DNA from: Coffea arabica
Lineage: Eukaryota; Streptophyta; Magnoliopsida; Gentianales; Rubiaceae
Assembly (NCBI RefSeq): GCF_036785885.1
Contig: NC_092330.1
Location: forward strand, 10,140,525-10,204,524
Direction: 5' to 3'
Length of the DNA: 64,000 bases
A program made the translations under genes and the position numbers. This document shows positions 43,628 to 54,957 of this stretch, one piece after another (within the stretch, counting starts at the first letter, position 1; each line of letters starts with the position of its first letter). The notes beneath the pieces were generated by a model. It was not told where the DNA came from. It was given only the letters and a program-made list of their open reading frames with translations, and searched no databases.

Positions 43628-44590
43628 TTTAAATTTCTGTTGGTGAGTCTCAGCGTCCACCACGCACCCTTCTATCTCCCATTCTTGACAATTTAAATTC
43701 CTGTTAGAGCGTAATCGCGTCCCTCCGCGCGTCAATTTAATTTTCTGTTGGTGAGTCTCAGCGTTCACCGCGCACCCTTCTACCTCCCATTCTTGACAAT
43801 TTAAATTCCTGTTGGAGCGTAATCGCGTCCCTCCGCGCATCAATTTAATTTTCTGTTGGTGAGTCTCAGCGTCCACCGCGCACCCTTCTACCTACCATTC
43901 TTGACAATTTAAATTTCTGTTGGTGAGTCTCAGCGTCCACCGCGCACCCTTCTACCTCCCCTTCTTGACATTTAATTTCCTGTTGGAGCGTAATCGCGTC
44001 CCTCCGCGTATTTTTTTTTTCTAAAAGATCAAATTTAATATCTTGTTGGTGAGTCTCAGCGTCCACCGCGCACCCTTCTACCTCCCCTTCTTGACATTTA
44101 ATTTCCTGTTGGAGCGTAATCGCGTCCCTCCGCGTATTTTTTTTTCTAAAAGATCAAATTTAATATCTTGTTGGTGAGTCTCAGCGTCCACCGCGCACCC
44201 TTCTATCCCCCTTCTTGACAATTTAAGTTTCTGTTGGTGAGTCTCAGCGTCCACCGCGCACCCTTCTACCTCCCCTTCTTGACATTTAATTTCCTGTTGG
44301 AGCGTAATCGCGTCCCTCCGCGCATCTTTTTCTAAAAGATCAATTTAAATTTCTGTTGGTGAGTCTCAGCGTCCACCGCGCACCCTTCTACCACCCCTTC
44401 TTGGAGCCTAACCGCGTCCCTCCACGCATCTTTTTTCAAAAAAAAAAAAAAAAAAAAAATCAAAAAACTCAAATTTAATATCTTGTTGGTGAGGTCTCAG
44501 CGTCCGCCGCGCACCCTTTTACCCCCATTCTAAGCAATCACATTTAATTTTTTGTTGGAGCGTAATCGCGTCCCTCCGCGCATCTTTTTC
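43628..44590 (+). repeat. Compound minisatellite in the Ogre-like 3' untranslated region
   Basis: Nine copies of unit A (TGGTGAGTCTCAGCGTCCACC...CGCACCCTTCTA) begin at 43641, 43749, 43857, 43921, 44047, 44172, 44235, 44357 and 44487. Seven are followed by unit B (GGAGCGTAATCGCGTCCCTCC). A plus B spans 108-130 bp. The two A-only steps are 63-64 bp. Tandem arrays before the 3' LTR are typical of Tat elements and can seed satellite DNA. Confidence 0.92.
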
Positions 44591-44960
44591 TAGTTATGAG
44601 AAGTTATGTTTCTTGACTGTTTTGATTAATAATTGTGTTGTCTCATTCATTTTGTATTTCATGTTTAGAAGTTCTGATAACTCAGACTTTTTCGACTTTG
44701 CAAAAATCACAGTTGGTCAATGCACTTGTTTCATTGTGGTTTACTTGTAATTCGAACTACGTTTGACCTGATTCCCATGGTGGGATACGTAGGCAACTCT
44801 ACATGAGTTCGGTCACATGTTTTGCAATATTATCGCATCATTTTGTCCAATAATTTCAGCCAAGTGTTGGCTTGTTTATTTTGGCTCAGGTACAGCTAGA
44901 AGAGACAGGTAAACAATTTGGTGTCTACGTCTTTGTCTTGAGTTTCTTTGAAACTCTAGA
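44591..44960 (+). other. Ogre-like 3' untranslated region, distal part
   Basis: Non-coding, between the minisatellite and the polypurine tract. It includes a GATTCCCATGGTGGGATACG motif near 44771. No gene is supported. Confidence 0.55.
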
Positions 44961-44975
44961 CAAAGAGGGGCAAGC
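44961..44975 (+). promoter_or_regulatory. Polypurine tract of the Ogre-like element
   Basis: CAAAGAGGGGCAAGC abuts the 3' LTR start at 44976. This is the expected position of the plus-strand primer. Confidence 0.8.
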
Positions 44976-47900
44976 TGTAGACACCAAATTTTTGTCAATT
45001 TTTAATGTTTTCCTAAATTTTTATCTATTTAATAAGTTATCTATTATTATTATTATTAATGTGTAATTTTTCTCATTTTTGCAGGTTTATTTTAGAAAAG
45101 AAGAAAAAAAACAACAACAAAACAAAAACAAACAAAAAAAAAAGGGAGAAAAGTTAAAAGCAAAAAAAATTCAAAAAAAATCAAAAAAATCAAAAATCAA
45201 ATCAAAATCAAATTATTACTAAACTTACACATTTTCATCATTTTCTCTACCAAAACCCCTATTAACCCATTCTACACTCAACTCCCAGGGGCTTTTCTTT
45301 TCATTTGGCAGAAGCCATCATTTTGAAGGAAACCAAACCCATTTGACTCCCTCTTAGCCATGAGTTTTTGCTCTGCCAACACTCAACATTTGCAGAGGAA
45401 AAAACACGCACAAAAAGCTAATTTGGCGACCCATTTTTCCTCACTCGGCTCTCTCTGGAAAAAATCAGACAGGCCACAAAGAAAAAAAATTCTCCACTCT
45501 TCCTCCCCCAAAAATACATCCCTCGGCCCTCTCTAGTTTCAGGAGACCAAAAAGACAAGCCACAAAAAGGAAAAAAAGCACTCCAATCCCTCTGGACTCA
45601 CTGGGCAGAGGCAGAAAAAAAAGAAACGCACGAGAGAAGAGGAAGGGAAGCTCTCGGAATTTTGCAGCCTGACCCCTCACTCTCCCTCTCTCGGACTTGG
45701 GCGGAGGAAACAAACAGAACAGAGAAAAAAAATCGTCCCCAACTCCTCTCGGTTCCATCTCAACCTCACACACACCTACATTGAGGTATTTTTTTTTAGT
45801 TTTTGTCTAGCACATTAAATCAATGCTTCATTGTTTAGTTTTCTTTCATTTCTGCTGGCTGCCTCGTATTGTTGTTGTTGCATTGCTGAAAATTGGGAAA
45901 TGGCATGAACTAGATGAAGGAAAAGGAAATGATGTCTGTGAATGCATATTAATTGTTTGAAAAAATGCCAAAAAGATTTTAGGGACTGTTTTGCCTTAAT
46001 GTAGTCTTTTGTTATTGTTTTCTGGTTAGTTAAAATCATAGTTGTATTGTAGAGGTTATAAGGAGTATTGTAATATATTTTTTTATGATTTTTGGTGAAA
46101 GATTTGGGTGTTTTAAAAAATAAAAACTGGACTGTATTTTGACTTTTTGGCCACTTTCAGATCATCTTTTGTAAAAACTAACTCCGGAAATGGAACCTAC
46201 GCGAAAAATCGAGTGAGGGGGTGTATTTTGGTGAAATTTTGTGATCAGAAAAATGGCCGGCGACCGGCGGTGGCGGCGCCGGCAGCCGCCATGTCAGCCA
46301 TGGTTGGCGGTGGCGAGGAGCTTCAGCCGGCCAGCCAAGGAAAAGAAGAACCGGAAGGGTAGAAGAAGAAGGAAAAGAAAAAGAAGAAAAAGAAAAGAAA
46401 AGAAAGAAAAAAGGGGATTGGGCTAATGTTTATTTTTTCGGTTGGGCCAAGAGCTAGTTTTGTTAGGTTTTAGGGTTGGGCTTTGGTTTATGTTTCTTTT
46501 GGGTTTCGGTTGGGCTGGGAGGTTAGAGCCCATGTGTTTTTGGCTGGGTTTGAGTGATAAAAGACGGGCTGGCCTGTGTGTTTTGGCTTGGGTTTTCAGT
46601 TGGGCTTAGGTATGTTCGGCCCAAGTAAAATAAAAAGGGAGGCCCGATGCCCTTTTCTTGCCCAAATCAGAAACGAACTTGCACTTTAGCCCCTATTTTT
46701 TGGAGTAGTTTCATTGTGGCCCAGAATATTTTAATTTTATTTCATATAGGTCCTTATAGTAATTTCACTTTGGTCCCTAAAATTTATCTTTCATTTAATT
46801 TTGACCCCTGAACTTTGAAAAAATATAATTTGTGTCCCCAAAAGTTTTTCAATTTTTGCAATTCAGTCCCTAATGAATTTTGACTCTTTTTATTGTGATT
46901 GTTTCTTTTATTTAATAGCTAATTATGTCGCTTTTGAATATATTTAACTTGCAATTTTTAGATGTTCTTAAATTTCTTTGCATTTGACATGTTAACGTGA
47001 ATTTAGTGTTTTAACATTATTATTATTATTTTCAATTAAAGTGGTGCCATGATTCTTTTGTTCATTGTGAGTATAAATAGGACAATTTGACTCCATTTAG
47101 TCACCACTTCAAACGGGAGGTACCCCTATTTTTATTATTTCAATGTCAATTATGTGCTCTTATGTGCTCGTATGTGTTCCTATGTGTTTATATATTTTTA
47201 TATGTTTTATTTATTGCATTTAAATGTTCATTTAAATTTTCTTATATTATATTTGTTTAGTTTATTTTTATAATGATTCAAGAGGTATTTAAATACCTCA
47301 AAAATGTAATAGATAGGATAATTAGATTTGTTTTATTATATTTTTCCCTTCTAGTTTGTAGTTAGGCACTCCCCGATGTAATAGATAGGTTGCGTGTTAT
47401 GTGGCTTATGTGTTATGTGTTTTATCCGCTTTCCTTAGGATTTTCGCATCTAGATATTATGTTTACGTGTTATGTGCTACGTGCTTTTATGTGTTTATTT
47501 GTTTTAATTTATGTTTTATTTGTTTCACTATGAATTGTTAATGCATGACGTCACCACACTAGTCCAACGCTAGTTGTGGTTTCTCCCTCCGCTTACTTGC
47601 TAGTCCAACGCTAGCAAGGATTTTTAGAAATGGGCTAGTCCAACGCTAGACCCTTTAGGTCATCTTGCGCTAGATTCATCATTGTATGCTATTCACCACA
47701 TTTTCATGCATATTTTCATTTTTAGGATCTTTTCTCATTTGCATGATATTCCCTATTTTATTATCCCCTACCCGCTATAGGTGCTAATCATGTCATTTAG
47801 AATTGCATTCCATTTAAGCTAGTTCATTTGCTTGTTCATGTTAGGATAATTATTTTTCAAACATGGGAAATGGGTGATTATAACTTTCTAGTTTAAATAC

Positions 47901-48592
47901 CCTATTAATCCATGTATAAGAAAATTATGTCACGAATTTTTTTGCCTCCCGTACCCTTCATGTTGCATTCCCTTTTTCTTTGATCACTTATATATATGTA
48001 TATAATTTAATTTCTTTTCTTTTATTTTCTTTTCTTTTTCATCATTTGCATCCTTGTGACACCTTCGAGGATTTATTTTGACCTTCGCAATTAATGCGAT
48101 TGGTTCAATTAAACCCTTGAATGAACATGTTGTCCCTTGCGATATTTTTTAAATTTGCATTCATATAGAAAACATCCAAATGTGATAAATTAAGGGTTAG
48201 ATTAGGAAAATTTTGACTAAACCTCGCAACTAGCTTAGACTAGGTTGAAAGGGTGCCTTAGATTTGAGTTAATCGAATCTTTGCCTTCCCTTTCTTCAAC
48301 CGTGACTCCCGAATCCATTTTCTCTTGTTTTCAAAGACCTGGAGTTGTCAAAAAGGGTTTTATTTTGTTTTACTTTATTTTTTGGGTGACTTGGTACACC
48401 AAAACTTCATACCAAGTGGCGACTCCTGTTTTTTTCTTAAAAACCCTTTTAGACTAAATTTTGGACCCAAATTGTCGCATTCTTTTTAAGTCCCATTCTA
48501 GGTCCCTTTTAACTTGTTTAAAAATAAAATCATATCTTTTATAAACCTCACACTTTATTTTTCTTTTCCATCGCGAAAAGTGGGGCGCGACA
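44976..48592 (+). repeat. 3' LTR of the Ogre-like element
   Basis: 3617 bp, the same length as the 5' LTR. Differences noticed by eye include a T/G change near 45735, G/A near 46471, T/G near 46832, G/A near 46981, C/G near 47170, C/T near 47808 and 48407, and A/G near 48580, plus single-base length changes in homopolymers. Confidence 0.95.
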
Positions 48593-48597
48593 GTAGC
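48593..48597. repeat. GTAGC target-site duplication, right side
   Basis: Identical to 28091-28095. Confidence 0.93.
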
Positions 48598-49239
48598 CTT
48601 AAAGCTATTGAGAATAATATAAGCAGCTTCCCTCCTATCACTATTAGCAATCAGCTTAACACAAAATACCTATTAAAGACACCAGATCAGTTTTGGATAC
48701 TCAAAAAAACCCAAAAAGAAAAAAGAAAAAAACATTGCAATCATGGGTTCTGAACCAAGTATAATCCCTGCATACATAAAAATCTTTCCTTCTTGTACAG
48801 GATGATGGCACATAAACATTAAGAAACAATATGATTTTCCATTGAATGCCTTCTGCACAGAATGTTCGAGACAAATAAATGGAGGAAAAAGTAAAAATCT
48901 GGAACCCATACAACAAATTGAACAAAAGGTGAGATGGCCAAAAAAAAATAATCACTGTTAAGAGTATGGCCAAATATACACACTTTTGGCAAGTAACAGA
49001 ATTTCTTGCACTGCACAAACGTAATTTGAGAGCAAGGACTTTTTGGAATTTGATACACCAGACATGGTAAGCTCAACCAAAAACTCAATATTGTACTGAA
49101 GCAAATTACAGCATAAAAACTTTTGGTTCCGCTGCAAAACTCAGACACCCATAAGGCATTTTAGCAATAACTGTTAACCACTCTTGTAAATGCAACTACA
49201 CCACTCTATGCATACTCTAAATAAAAGTCACAACTACTG
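48598..49239. other. AT-rich non-coding DNA after the retrotransposon
   Basis: This is the continuation of the sequence left of 28091. Hydrophobic minus-strand frames have no recognisable domains. Confidence 0.45.
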
Positions 49240-50110
49240 CAATGGAAAAGTAATGACAAAGACATCTATTCCAAGCACAATTCAAACAGGATCTCCCAGT
49301 ACCATGTATAACATGGATGCATAACCATCCGTGTTAAGAAGGCAATAGTAAAGATAAAAGGCAAAACTAAGAAATAATACCTACAGCTACTTTGTGAACA
49401 CCAATGAATAGAATATAACTTGAAAGCTGAATTTCAGGTGAGCTGCAAAGATAATTGGGGAAAAAAAAAGATCACAACCCAAAAAGTTAAATCTATCTCT
49501 TCTTGTGGATTTTTCTTGCGTTTTTCCTCAATCTACTAAACAGAAATCAAAATATGACATAAATGGAAAATAAGACTATTAGCAGCAGCAAAACTAAATA
49601 ACTAAACAAGAAATTAAAACATATAATCTTCAATGGAAAAGCCAAAAAAAAAAAAAAAAGAAGGAAGCAGAAACTTGAAGGTCCAGTTTAGCGTAAAATT
49701 AGAAAAATGGTTGGAAAATAAACTACAGAAAAATTCGAACCTTGAAAAGTTAAATCTTTTTTTCTTCCTCCCGTCGACTCTTCTTCCAGTTTTCCCTCAA
49801 TTTATTAAAAGAAAAATGAGTTCCCTATCTGTCCAATAGACAGCAGAAATGAGATCGCTAACAGCAACAAAACTAAAGTACTAAGCAAGAGATCAGAAAT
49901 TAGAAACTTTTCCTACAAAAAAAAACGGAAACAAAAATTTGAAGGCTAGAGTAAAATTGGAAAAAGACTGAAAAATAAATTAAAGAAAATCGCACAACCT
50001 GGAAAGTTGATTCTTTTTCTCCTTCTCGTGGACTTTCAATCCATTGTCCGCAATCTATGAGAAGCAAAATGCGATTGTGAGTAACTGCAAATTCAAGAAA
50101 ACAAAGAAAG
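49240..50110. repeat. Duplicated block, right half (units X, C, D, E)
   Basis: Unit X is at 49240-49478, then direct repeats C (49479-49737), D (49738-49996) and a partial E (49997-50110), each about 259 bp where complete. On the minus strand each unit has a short open stretch ending in AACTTTTCAG or similar followed by GT, like a repeated exon with a donor. The homologous units A and B are at 26532-26800. Confidence 0.72.
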
Positions 50111-53100
50111 AAACAAAAACTAAACAAAAAAACATCAATGTGCCTTATTTGTTTTTAATTTTTGTTGATTAACAAAGAAGAAAAGAAGAAAGAAAACATG
50201 TAGATGAATGATAGATCTGGTCATCGTTTGACAGAGAGGGAGAGCGAGAAAGGAAGAGTGTTCGTCTATCAAAGTTGAACAAAAGCAGAAGTTCTTGGAG
50301 GAAGAGATTAGCATCCTGGGAGAAGCTAAAGGTATAAGCTTACCTAATTCCTTCCTCGCACAGCATTTCTCAGTTCACTAAAAAAAATGGTCAAGGCCAT
50401 TTCCGCTCCACCAGCTGGATTTGTGAACAATTTTTGGGAGTATTTACAAGGGGCGTTTGTTGCTGTCTTGATGAAGTACTCTGACAACTACCCACAACTT
50501 CAACCTTCAACTTTCTGTCCGAGGCAGAGAAAGTGAGATGGTAAGCAGGTAAACATCTGACATACTCCTTGGATGCAAAGCTTTACTTTGGAGACCGAGT
50601 ACTACTTTTTCCTCTTTGGAGGCACAATGGAATCCAAAGTAAACTCACGTGAGGAGCACGGGCGACTTGGACGAACACTCTCTAGCCAATAACGATTGAC
50701 CACGTCACCAGCACAAGCACCTCTTTTGAGCCAAGGCATTCGCTCTTTTATATATATGTTAATAAAGAGATCCAACAGAGATCGCCAGGACCACAATAGC
50801 CCATGAACAGGATCAAATTCGTATGTGCTTTGAATTAAAATCTGTGCCGGCAGATATTTAATTGCTTTCATGCATTTAATTTTTTTATTTAAAATGTTTT
50901 ATCTAAGCAGGCAAGTCTTAACTAATATTACTCTGTAAAGAAAATCTCAAAAATAATTGTTGGCAAATTTTTTTTTTTACTTGATACTTATGGTGTACCG
51001 GATCCCCACATTGATAGGGAGAAAAGATAACTATGTTTATATGGTAGATTATTTGGGATAATTTTTTGAAAAAAATAGTGCAACACTTTTTTTTTCATAT
51101 GATGTACTTGAGATAAAAAAATGGTTAAAAAATGTATTGATTTTATAAATAAATAAAATTATGCAAATAATTCACAATCCAAAAAAGATTAATATATAAC
51201 TAGTTTGTTGGGAGTGGGATACAAATTGGAACATATATTACAGCAACTTAAGGGATTGTGTACAATTTGCAGACCTGACTGACAAGAGGTTAGGATTCAT
51301 TGAGTTACCAAGAACACTCTAGTTGCAGGTCATAAGAGCCAAGTGCATCTCAATTGCAGACCTGACTGAAAACAAGACAAATTGGCTTGCAAAAAAAGAG
51401 AAGGACAAATTGGCTTGCAAAAGGGGATCAGGCATAATCTTACATGGATTTGAATCTCATGGCGGATTTAATAAATTTGAAATTTGAAATTTGAATCCAT
51501 TAAATTACTGAATTTTGAAGTGTTAAATCTGATATATTTGAATATACATCATATTAAGTAATAAGTGAATAATTTATCACATATTTTTTAAAACAAATTT
51601 TGCATGAAAATTCAGTGTCAGTTAATTAATTAAAATGTTTTATTTTTTGTTATCAAACGCATTTGAATATGTTAAAATCTAAACTCATTAAATTTAAGTG
51701 CTAAATTAAATTATTCAACATTGCCTTAGTGTTGCTGATAACATTGAATTTGTGTAGAGTAACACAAACATCAACCAACTACAACCTGGTACTACGCACA
51801 GGCTAAGAACCAAGATAGCTAGAAAAGAATAATCTTAGAAGGAGAACTTTGAATTTCCTCTACATTAACAGAATAGGATATGGAATGCCAAAGATATTAG
51901 AATCTTATTAACCATTACTTGTTATCTGTTCATAATCAATACGGATCTAACATTAATCCAACAAATAGAAAGAAAAAGGTTGCTAATCTTTCTACAGCCG
52001 TCGTGTATAATAATTGAGTAGACGAAAACAAACAACATGAATCTCTCCTAAGTATCCAATACTCGTAGTACATGAAATCACAAATAAAGAAACCAACAAA
52101 AAACAGAGCGATAAACTAAAGCAATTTAATTGTGGGGTAGTTACTCTGGGTTTAAAGTCCTTAGCCGCACCTCCTATCACCAATTAGCTGGATGGTGTTG
52201 GTTTGTGGGTCCCCCTTAGACTGACTTTAGGATCCAATTTAGCGATGACTCCTGAGTGTTTCTAATTTAATTGTGTGTGTTATTTATTCTGTCTATGGAA
52301 AAAAATAAACTAAAGCAATCACAAAAAATTCAAATACCAAGAACTGCATCACTAAGAAACAAAGAGACAGAAGATGTAAATTCCTTCAACGGAACAATGG
52401 CAGAAACCAACCAACCAACAAAGCAAAAATATTCACTTTGGCAAAGCAGAATTCTTTTGAAATTTACCACAGCAAAAACCAATCTTTACAAATACCAAAT
52501 GCTGCGAATTATATTAGACCTCATATATGAATTAATCTAGACGGAGTGTACCAATTGTAAAGTTAATAATACTTTTTGCCTCAATGTTGCTAATAGCTGA
52601 ACAGGTAGCAAGATTAAAGGTTAGTCCAGTATATACAATTGAACAACTGCCATAATCAATGGCAAGATTTGTAAAAACATTATTTGATTTGTTAAACCAA
52701 CATGATTTAGGATACCAAAATGGTCCATAGCTGCATTCACATTCAGAGGCTGCCATTCCATTATTGGATGGCATACCTTAACTACCATTACAGCCATAGC
52801 CTCGGCAAATACAAAATTGTGGAATAGAGTCACAAATCAATCCTAGACATTGGCAGCATAACAATCATTTTGAAAGCCTAAATTTGATTGCATGTGGCCT
52901 TATTAAACAATATGAGCACTTGCACATAGAAGTGCAAAGAAATTGAAATCAGAAAAATATATAATTCCACAGATAAATTTTCTGGGATCAGAATAAGTCG
53001 TCTCTGCCAAATTTCTTACAAGTAGATGTAGAAGATGCAGTAGACAGAGAATTTCTACACGGAGAGGCACTGGCATATTTTAATCTGATGCTAATAAATT

Positions 53101-53300
53101 TTCTACTTGGTCTTTAACGAGGTACTTGATTCAAGATAGAAGATTTACTTTCCTTAGTTTCTTACTGCTTGCATTGGTTAAGAAAGGAGCTGCAATACTT
53201 ATTTCTTAATCTAATGCTAGTAAACAGATTTTCTACATTGACCAGGTAGGTTCCTCGTAGTCTTTATTCAGGCAACTCAAGTAAAGCTGGTTTTACTACC
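50111..53300. other. Intergenic DNA, no supported gene
   Basis: Mostly AT-rich. Frames at 50602-50871 and 52532-52833 (minus) show no known domain. The latter is cysteine-rich but broken by a stop near 52778. A duplicated GCAGACCTGACTGA motif occurs near 51271 and 51356. Confidence 0.45.
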
Positions 53301-53320
53301 ATTTAGGGAACTTGATAGGT

Positions 53321-53388
53321 AGAGGAGAAGGAGGAGGAGGAGGAGGAGGAGGAGGAGGAGGAGAGGGGGAGGGGGGGGGGGGAGAGGA
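53321..53388 (+). repeat. GGA/GAG microsatellite with G run
   Basis: An (AGG)n tract followed by a run of about 13 G. The proline- or glycine-rich frames through it are artefacts. Confidence 0.85.
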
Positions 53389-53798
53389 AATTAGGAAAGT
53401 CGAGGTTAAATGGGATTTGTACGATTGCAGTCCAAATGAAATAAATTTACAGCCGATTTTGCTCAAAGTTTTTTCAAATGCATTGCGAGAACTTTGAACG
53501 AGGCATAACTTCAAGTGATCATGCACGGAATAGCCAGGGCATACGATGATAAAAAAGCATCTTTAGCCGTCCATTCAAGATCTCAGAATATTGGCATTCA
53601 AGGAGAATGATTACTTTTTTATCCTGATTTAAACAGTGTTTGAGAGACGGGAATGACCAACCTAGATTCAAAAGCAGCGCCAATATGTATACCTTGGTTT
53701 TATGCATCCAAAAAAGGGTACGAGCTATAAGACGACAAATAAGTTTTACAAGAAAATATCCAACAAAAGATTGAACCATTAAAGCTCTTAGCGGAAAG

Positions 53799-54957
53799 TC
53801 ATAAATTCTTCAGCGAGTCTCCTGCTCCCTGGAAGAAGCAATAAGATAGAGCGAAGTCAGCCATAAAAATACCGACAAGAGATATAACCACAGCAGAAGT
53901 TGTTGATTCTCCAACGCCTTTGGCACCCCCCAATGTTGTAACTCCCCAAGCGCAGCTAACTACGGATATAATCCCACCAAATACCTGAGACTTGATCATT
54001 GCACTGACTAAATCCCATGATTTAAGAGCTCTATGAGCAGAATCCAAGATTATGTTTATGCCAATCCCATAAACACTATCAGCCAAAAGGGCACTGGACG
54101 CCATCCCTACAGTGAAGCACATTAGAGTTAAAAATGGCAGAGCAATGCAGGAAGCGATAACCCTTGGTGTAACAAGATAATCAACAGGATCTGCACCAAG
54201 AACTCTCAACGTGTCAGTTTGCTCAGAAACTTGCATGGTGCCCAATTCTGCAGCAAATGCACTCCCAATACGTCCTGCAATTACAATTGATGTGACTACA
54301 GGACTCAGCTCCCTTGAAAAAGCTAGCGCTAAGACACCACCAACAGCTCTATTCAGCCCTAACCTAGTGAACTCTCTCACAAATTGTATGGTGAAGGCCA
54401 TTCCAACAAAAGCTGAAGTTAAGAGACAGACACCTACAGATTTAGGTCCAACCCTCTCCAGTTGTTGGAGGGTGTTTCTCCAGTGGACTTTGCCCTTTAT
54501 GGTCCTACTAATGACCTGCCCAGCCAAGATAAGAACAGATAATCCCCTCCACAAGTACCCTGGTGGTGACCATTTGCTCAGAAAAGTCTCCAGCTCATCA
54601 TTCCAGGCTTGGTCTGTCCTCCTATCTTCTTCAGTCACAGATATACATGGGTGACCATCATTTGTGTTCGGAATCACAGATAGCCTGCACGGTCGGACTG
54701 CACAAGGAAACTTACAAGTCCAAGATCCTAGAGTTAGGTCGAGCTTTCTGGCAAGTTTACTTGAGCTGAGAGGTTTAATTTTTGTCCGAGCAAATATGTC
54801 ACAGCTGCTTCCGCGACTAATACACATGCAGGTTAAAACGGGTTTAAAAGATTAGATTAAATAGATGAACATCTGCACTAAGTAACAAAAGAATGGCAAA
54901 GGCGAGAGACCTGTTGGAGAAGTAAAATACAGAGTAAAATTGGGAGGCTGCTTGCAT
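53799..54957 (-). CDS. TGD1: Chloroplast lipid-import permease, TGD1-like
   Basis: MlaE/TGD1-family permease. In plants TGD1 is the membrane subunit of the TGD1-TGD2-TGD3 ABC transporter in the inner chloroplast envelope, which imports ER-derived lipid for thylakoid lipid synthesis. The main exon (53799-54816) reads SKWSPPGYLWRGLSVLI, GPKSVGVCLLTSAFVGMAF, ALAFSRELSPVVTSIVIAG, the conserved loop VSEQTDTLRVLGADPVDYL and GGAKGVGESTTSAVV, ending at the TGA at 53801-53799. That exon has an ATG at 54827. A better model adds a 47-bp first coding exon (54911-54957, MQAASQFYSVFYF) with a 94-bp intron (54817-54910), joining in frame as NSRGSSC and giving 354 residues, close to Arabidopsis TGD1. The N-terminus is Ser/Arg-rich like a transit peptide. 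An in-frame upstream ATG at 55026 is possible. The coding frame is intact, and this is the only clear host gene here. Confidence 0.93.

Larger units (their letters stand above)
28096..48592 (+). mobile_element. Ogre-like (Tat lineage) Ty3/Gypsy LTR retrotransposon, nearly intact
   Basis: The element is 20,497 bp with two 3617-bp LTRs, a perfect 5-bp target duplication (GTAGC), a primer-binding site at 31716 and a polypurine tract at 44961-44975. The order is ORF1 (32820-34307), gag-protease (34650), intron (38159-38464), RT, RNase H, second RNase H and integrase (to 41945), then a 3-kb 3' region with minisatellite. Tat-lineage features are the second RNase H and the 3' tandem repeats. Ogre features are the extra ORF1 before gag, the intron between protease and RT, and the large size. 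The LTRs are almost identical (about a dozen substitutions and a few 1-base length changes by eye), so insertion is recent. The one clear lesion is a stop at 38892-38894. Confidence 0.95.

Noticed and set aside
43610-44066. Repeated MDAETHQQ-type protein frames on the minus strand
   Set aside because: They are translations of the minisatellite; the periodicity is that of the DNA repeat.
43628-44590. CRISPR-like regular array
   Set aside because: Units are 63-130 bp with homologous 'spacers' throughout, in a eukaryotic retrotransposon. It is a tandem repeat.
50602-50871. 89-residue minus-strand frame as a gene
   Set aside because: No domain, no homologue recognised, and no supporting neighbouring exons.
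52532-52850. Cysteine-rich minus-strand frame that might be a small secreted protein
   Set aside because: A stop interrupts it near 52778, there is no signal peptide, and the cysteine pattern matches nothing I know.
53296-53526. Proline-rich (extensin-like) frame
   Set aside because: Generated by the GGA microsatellite read on the opposite strand.
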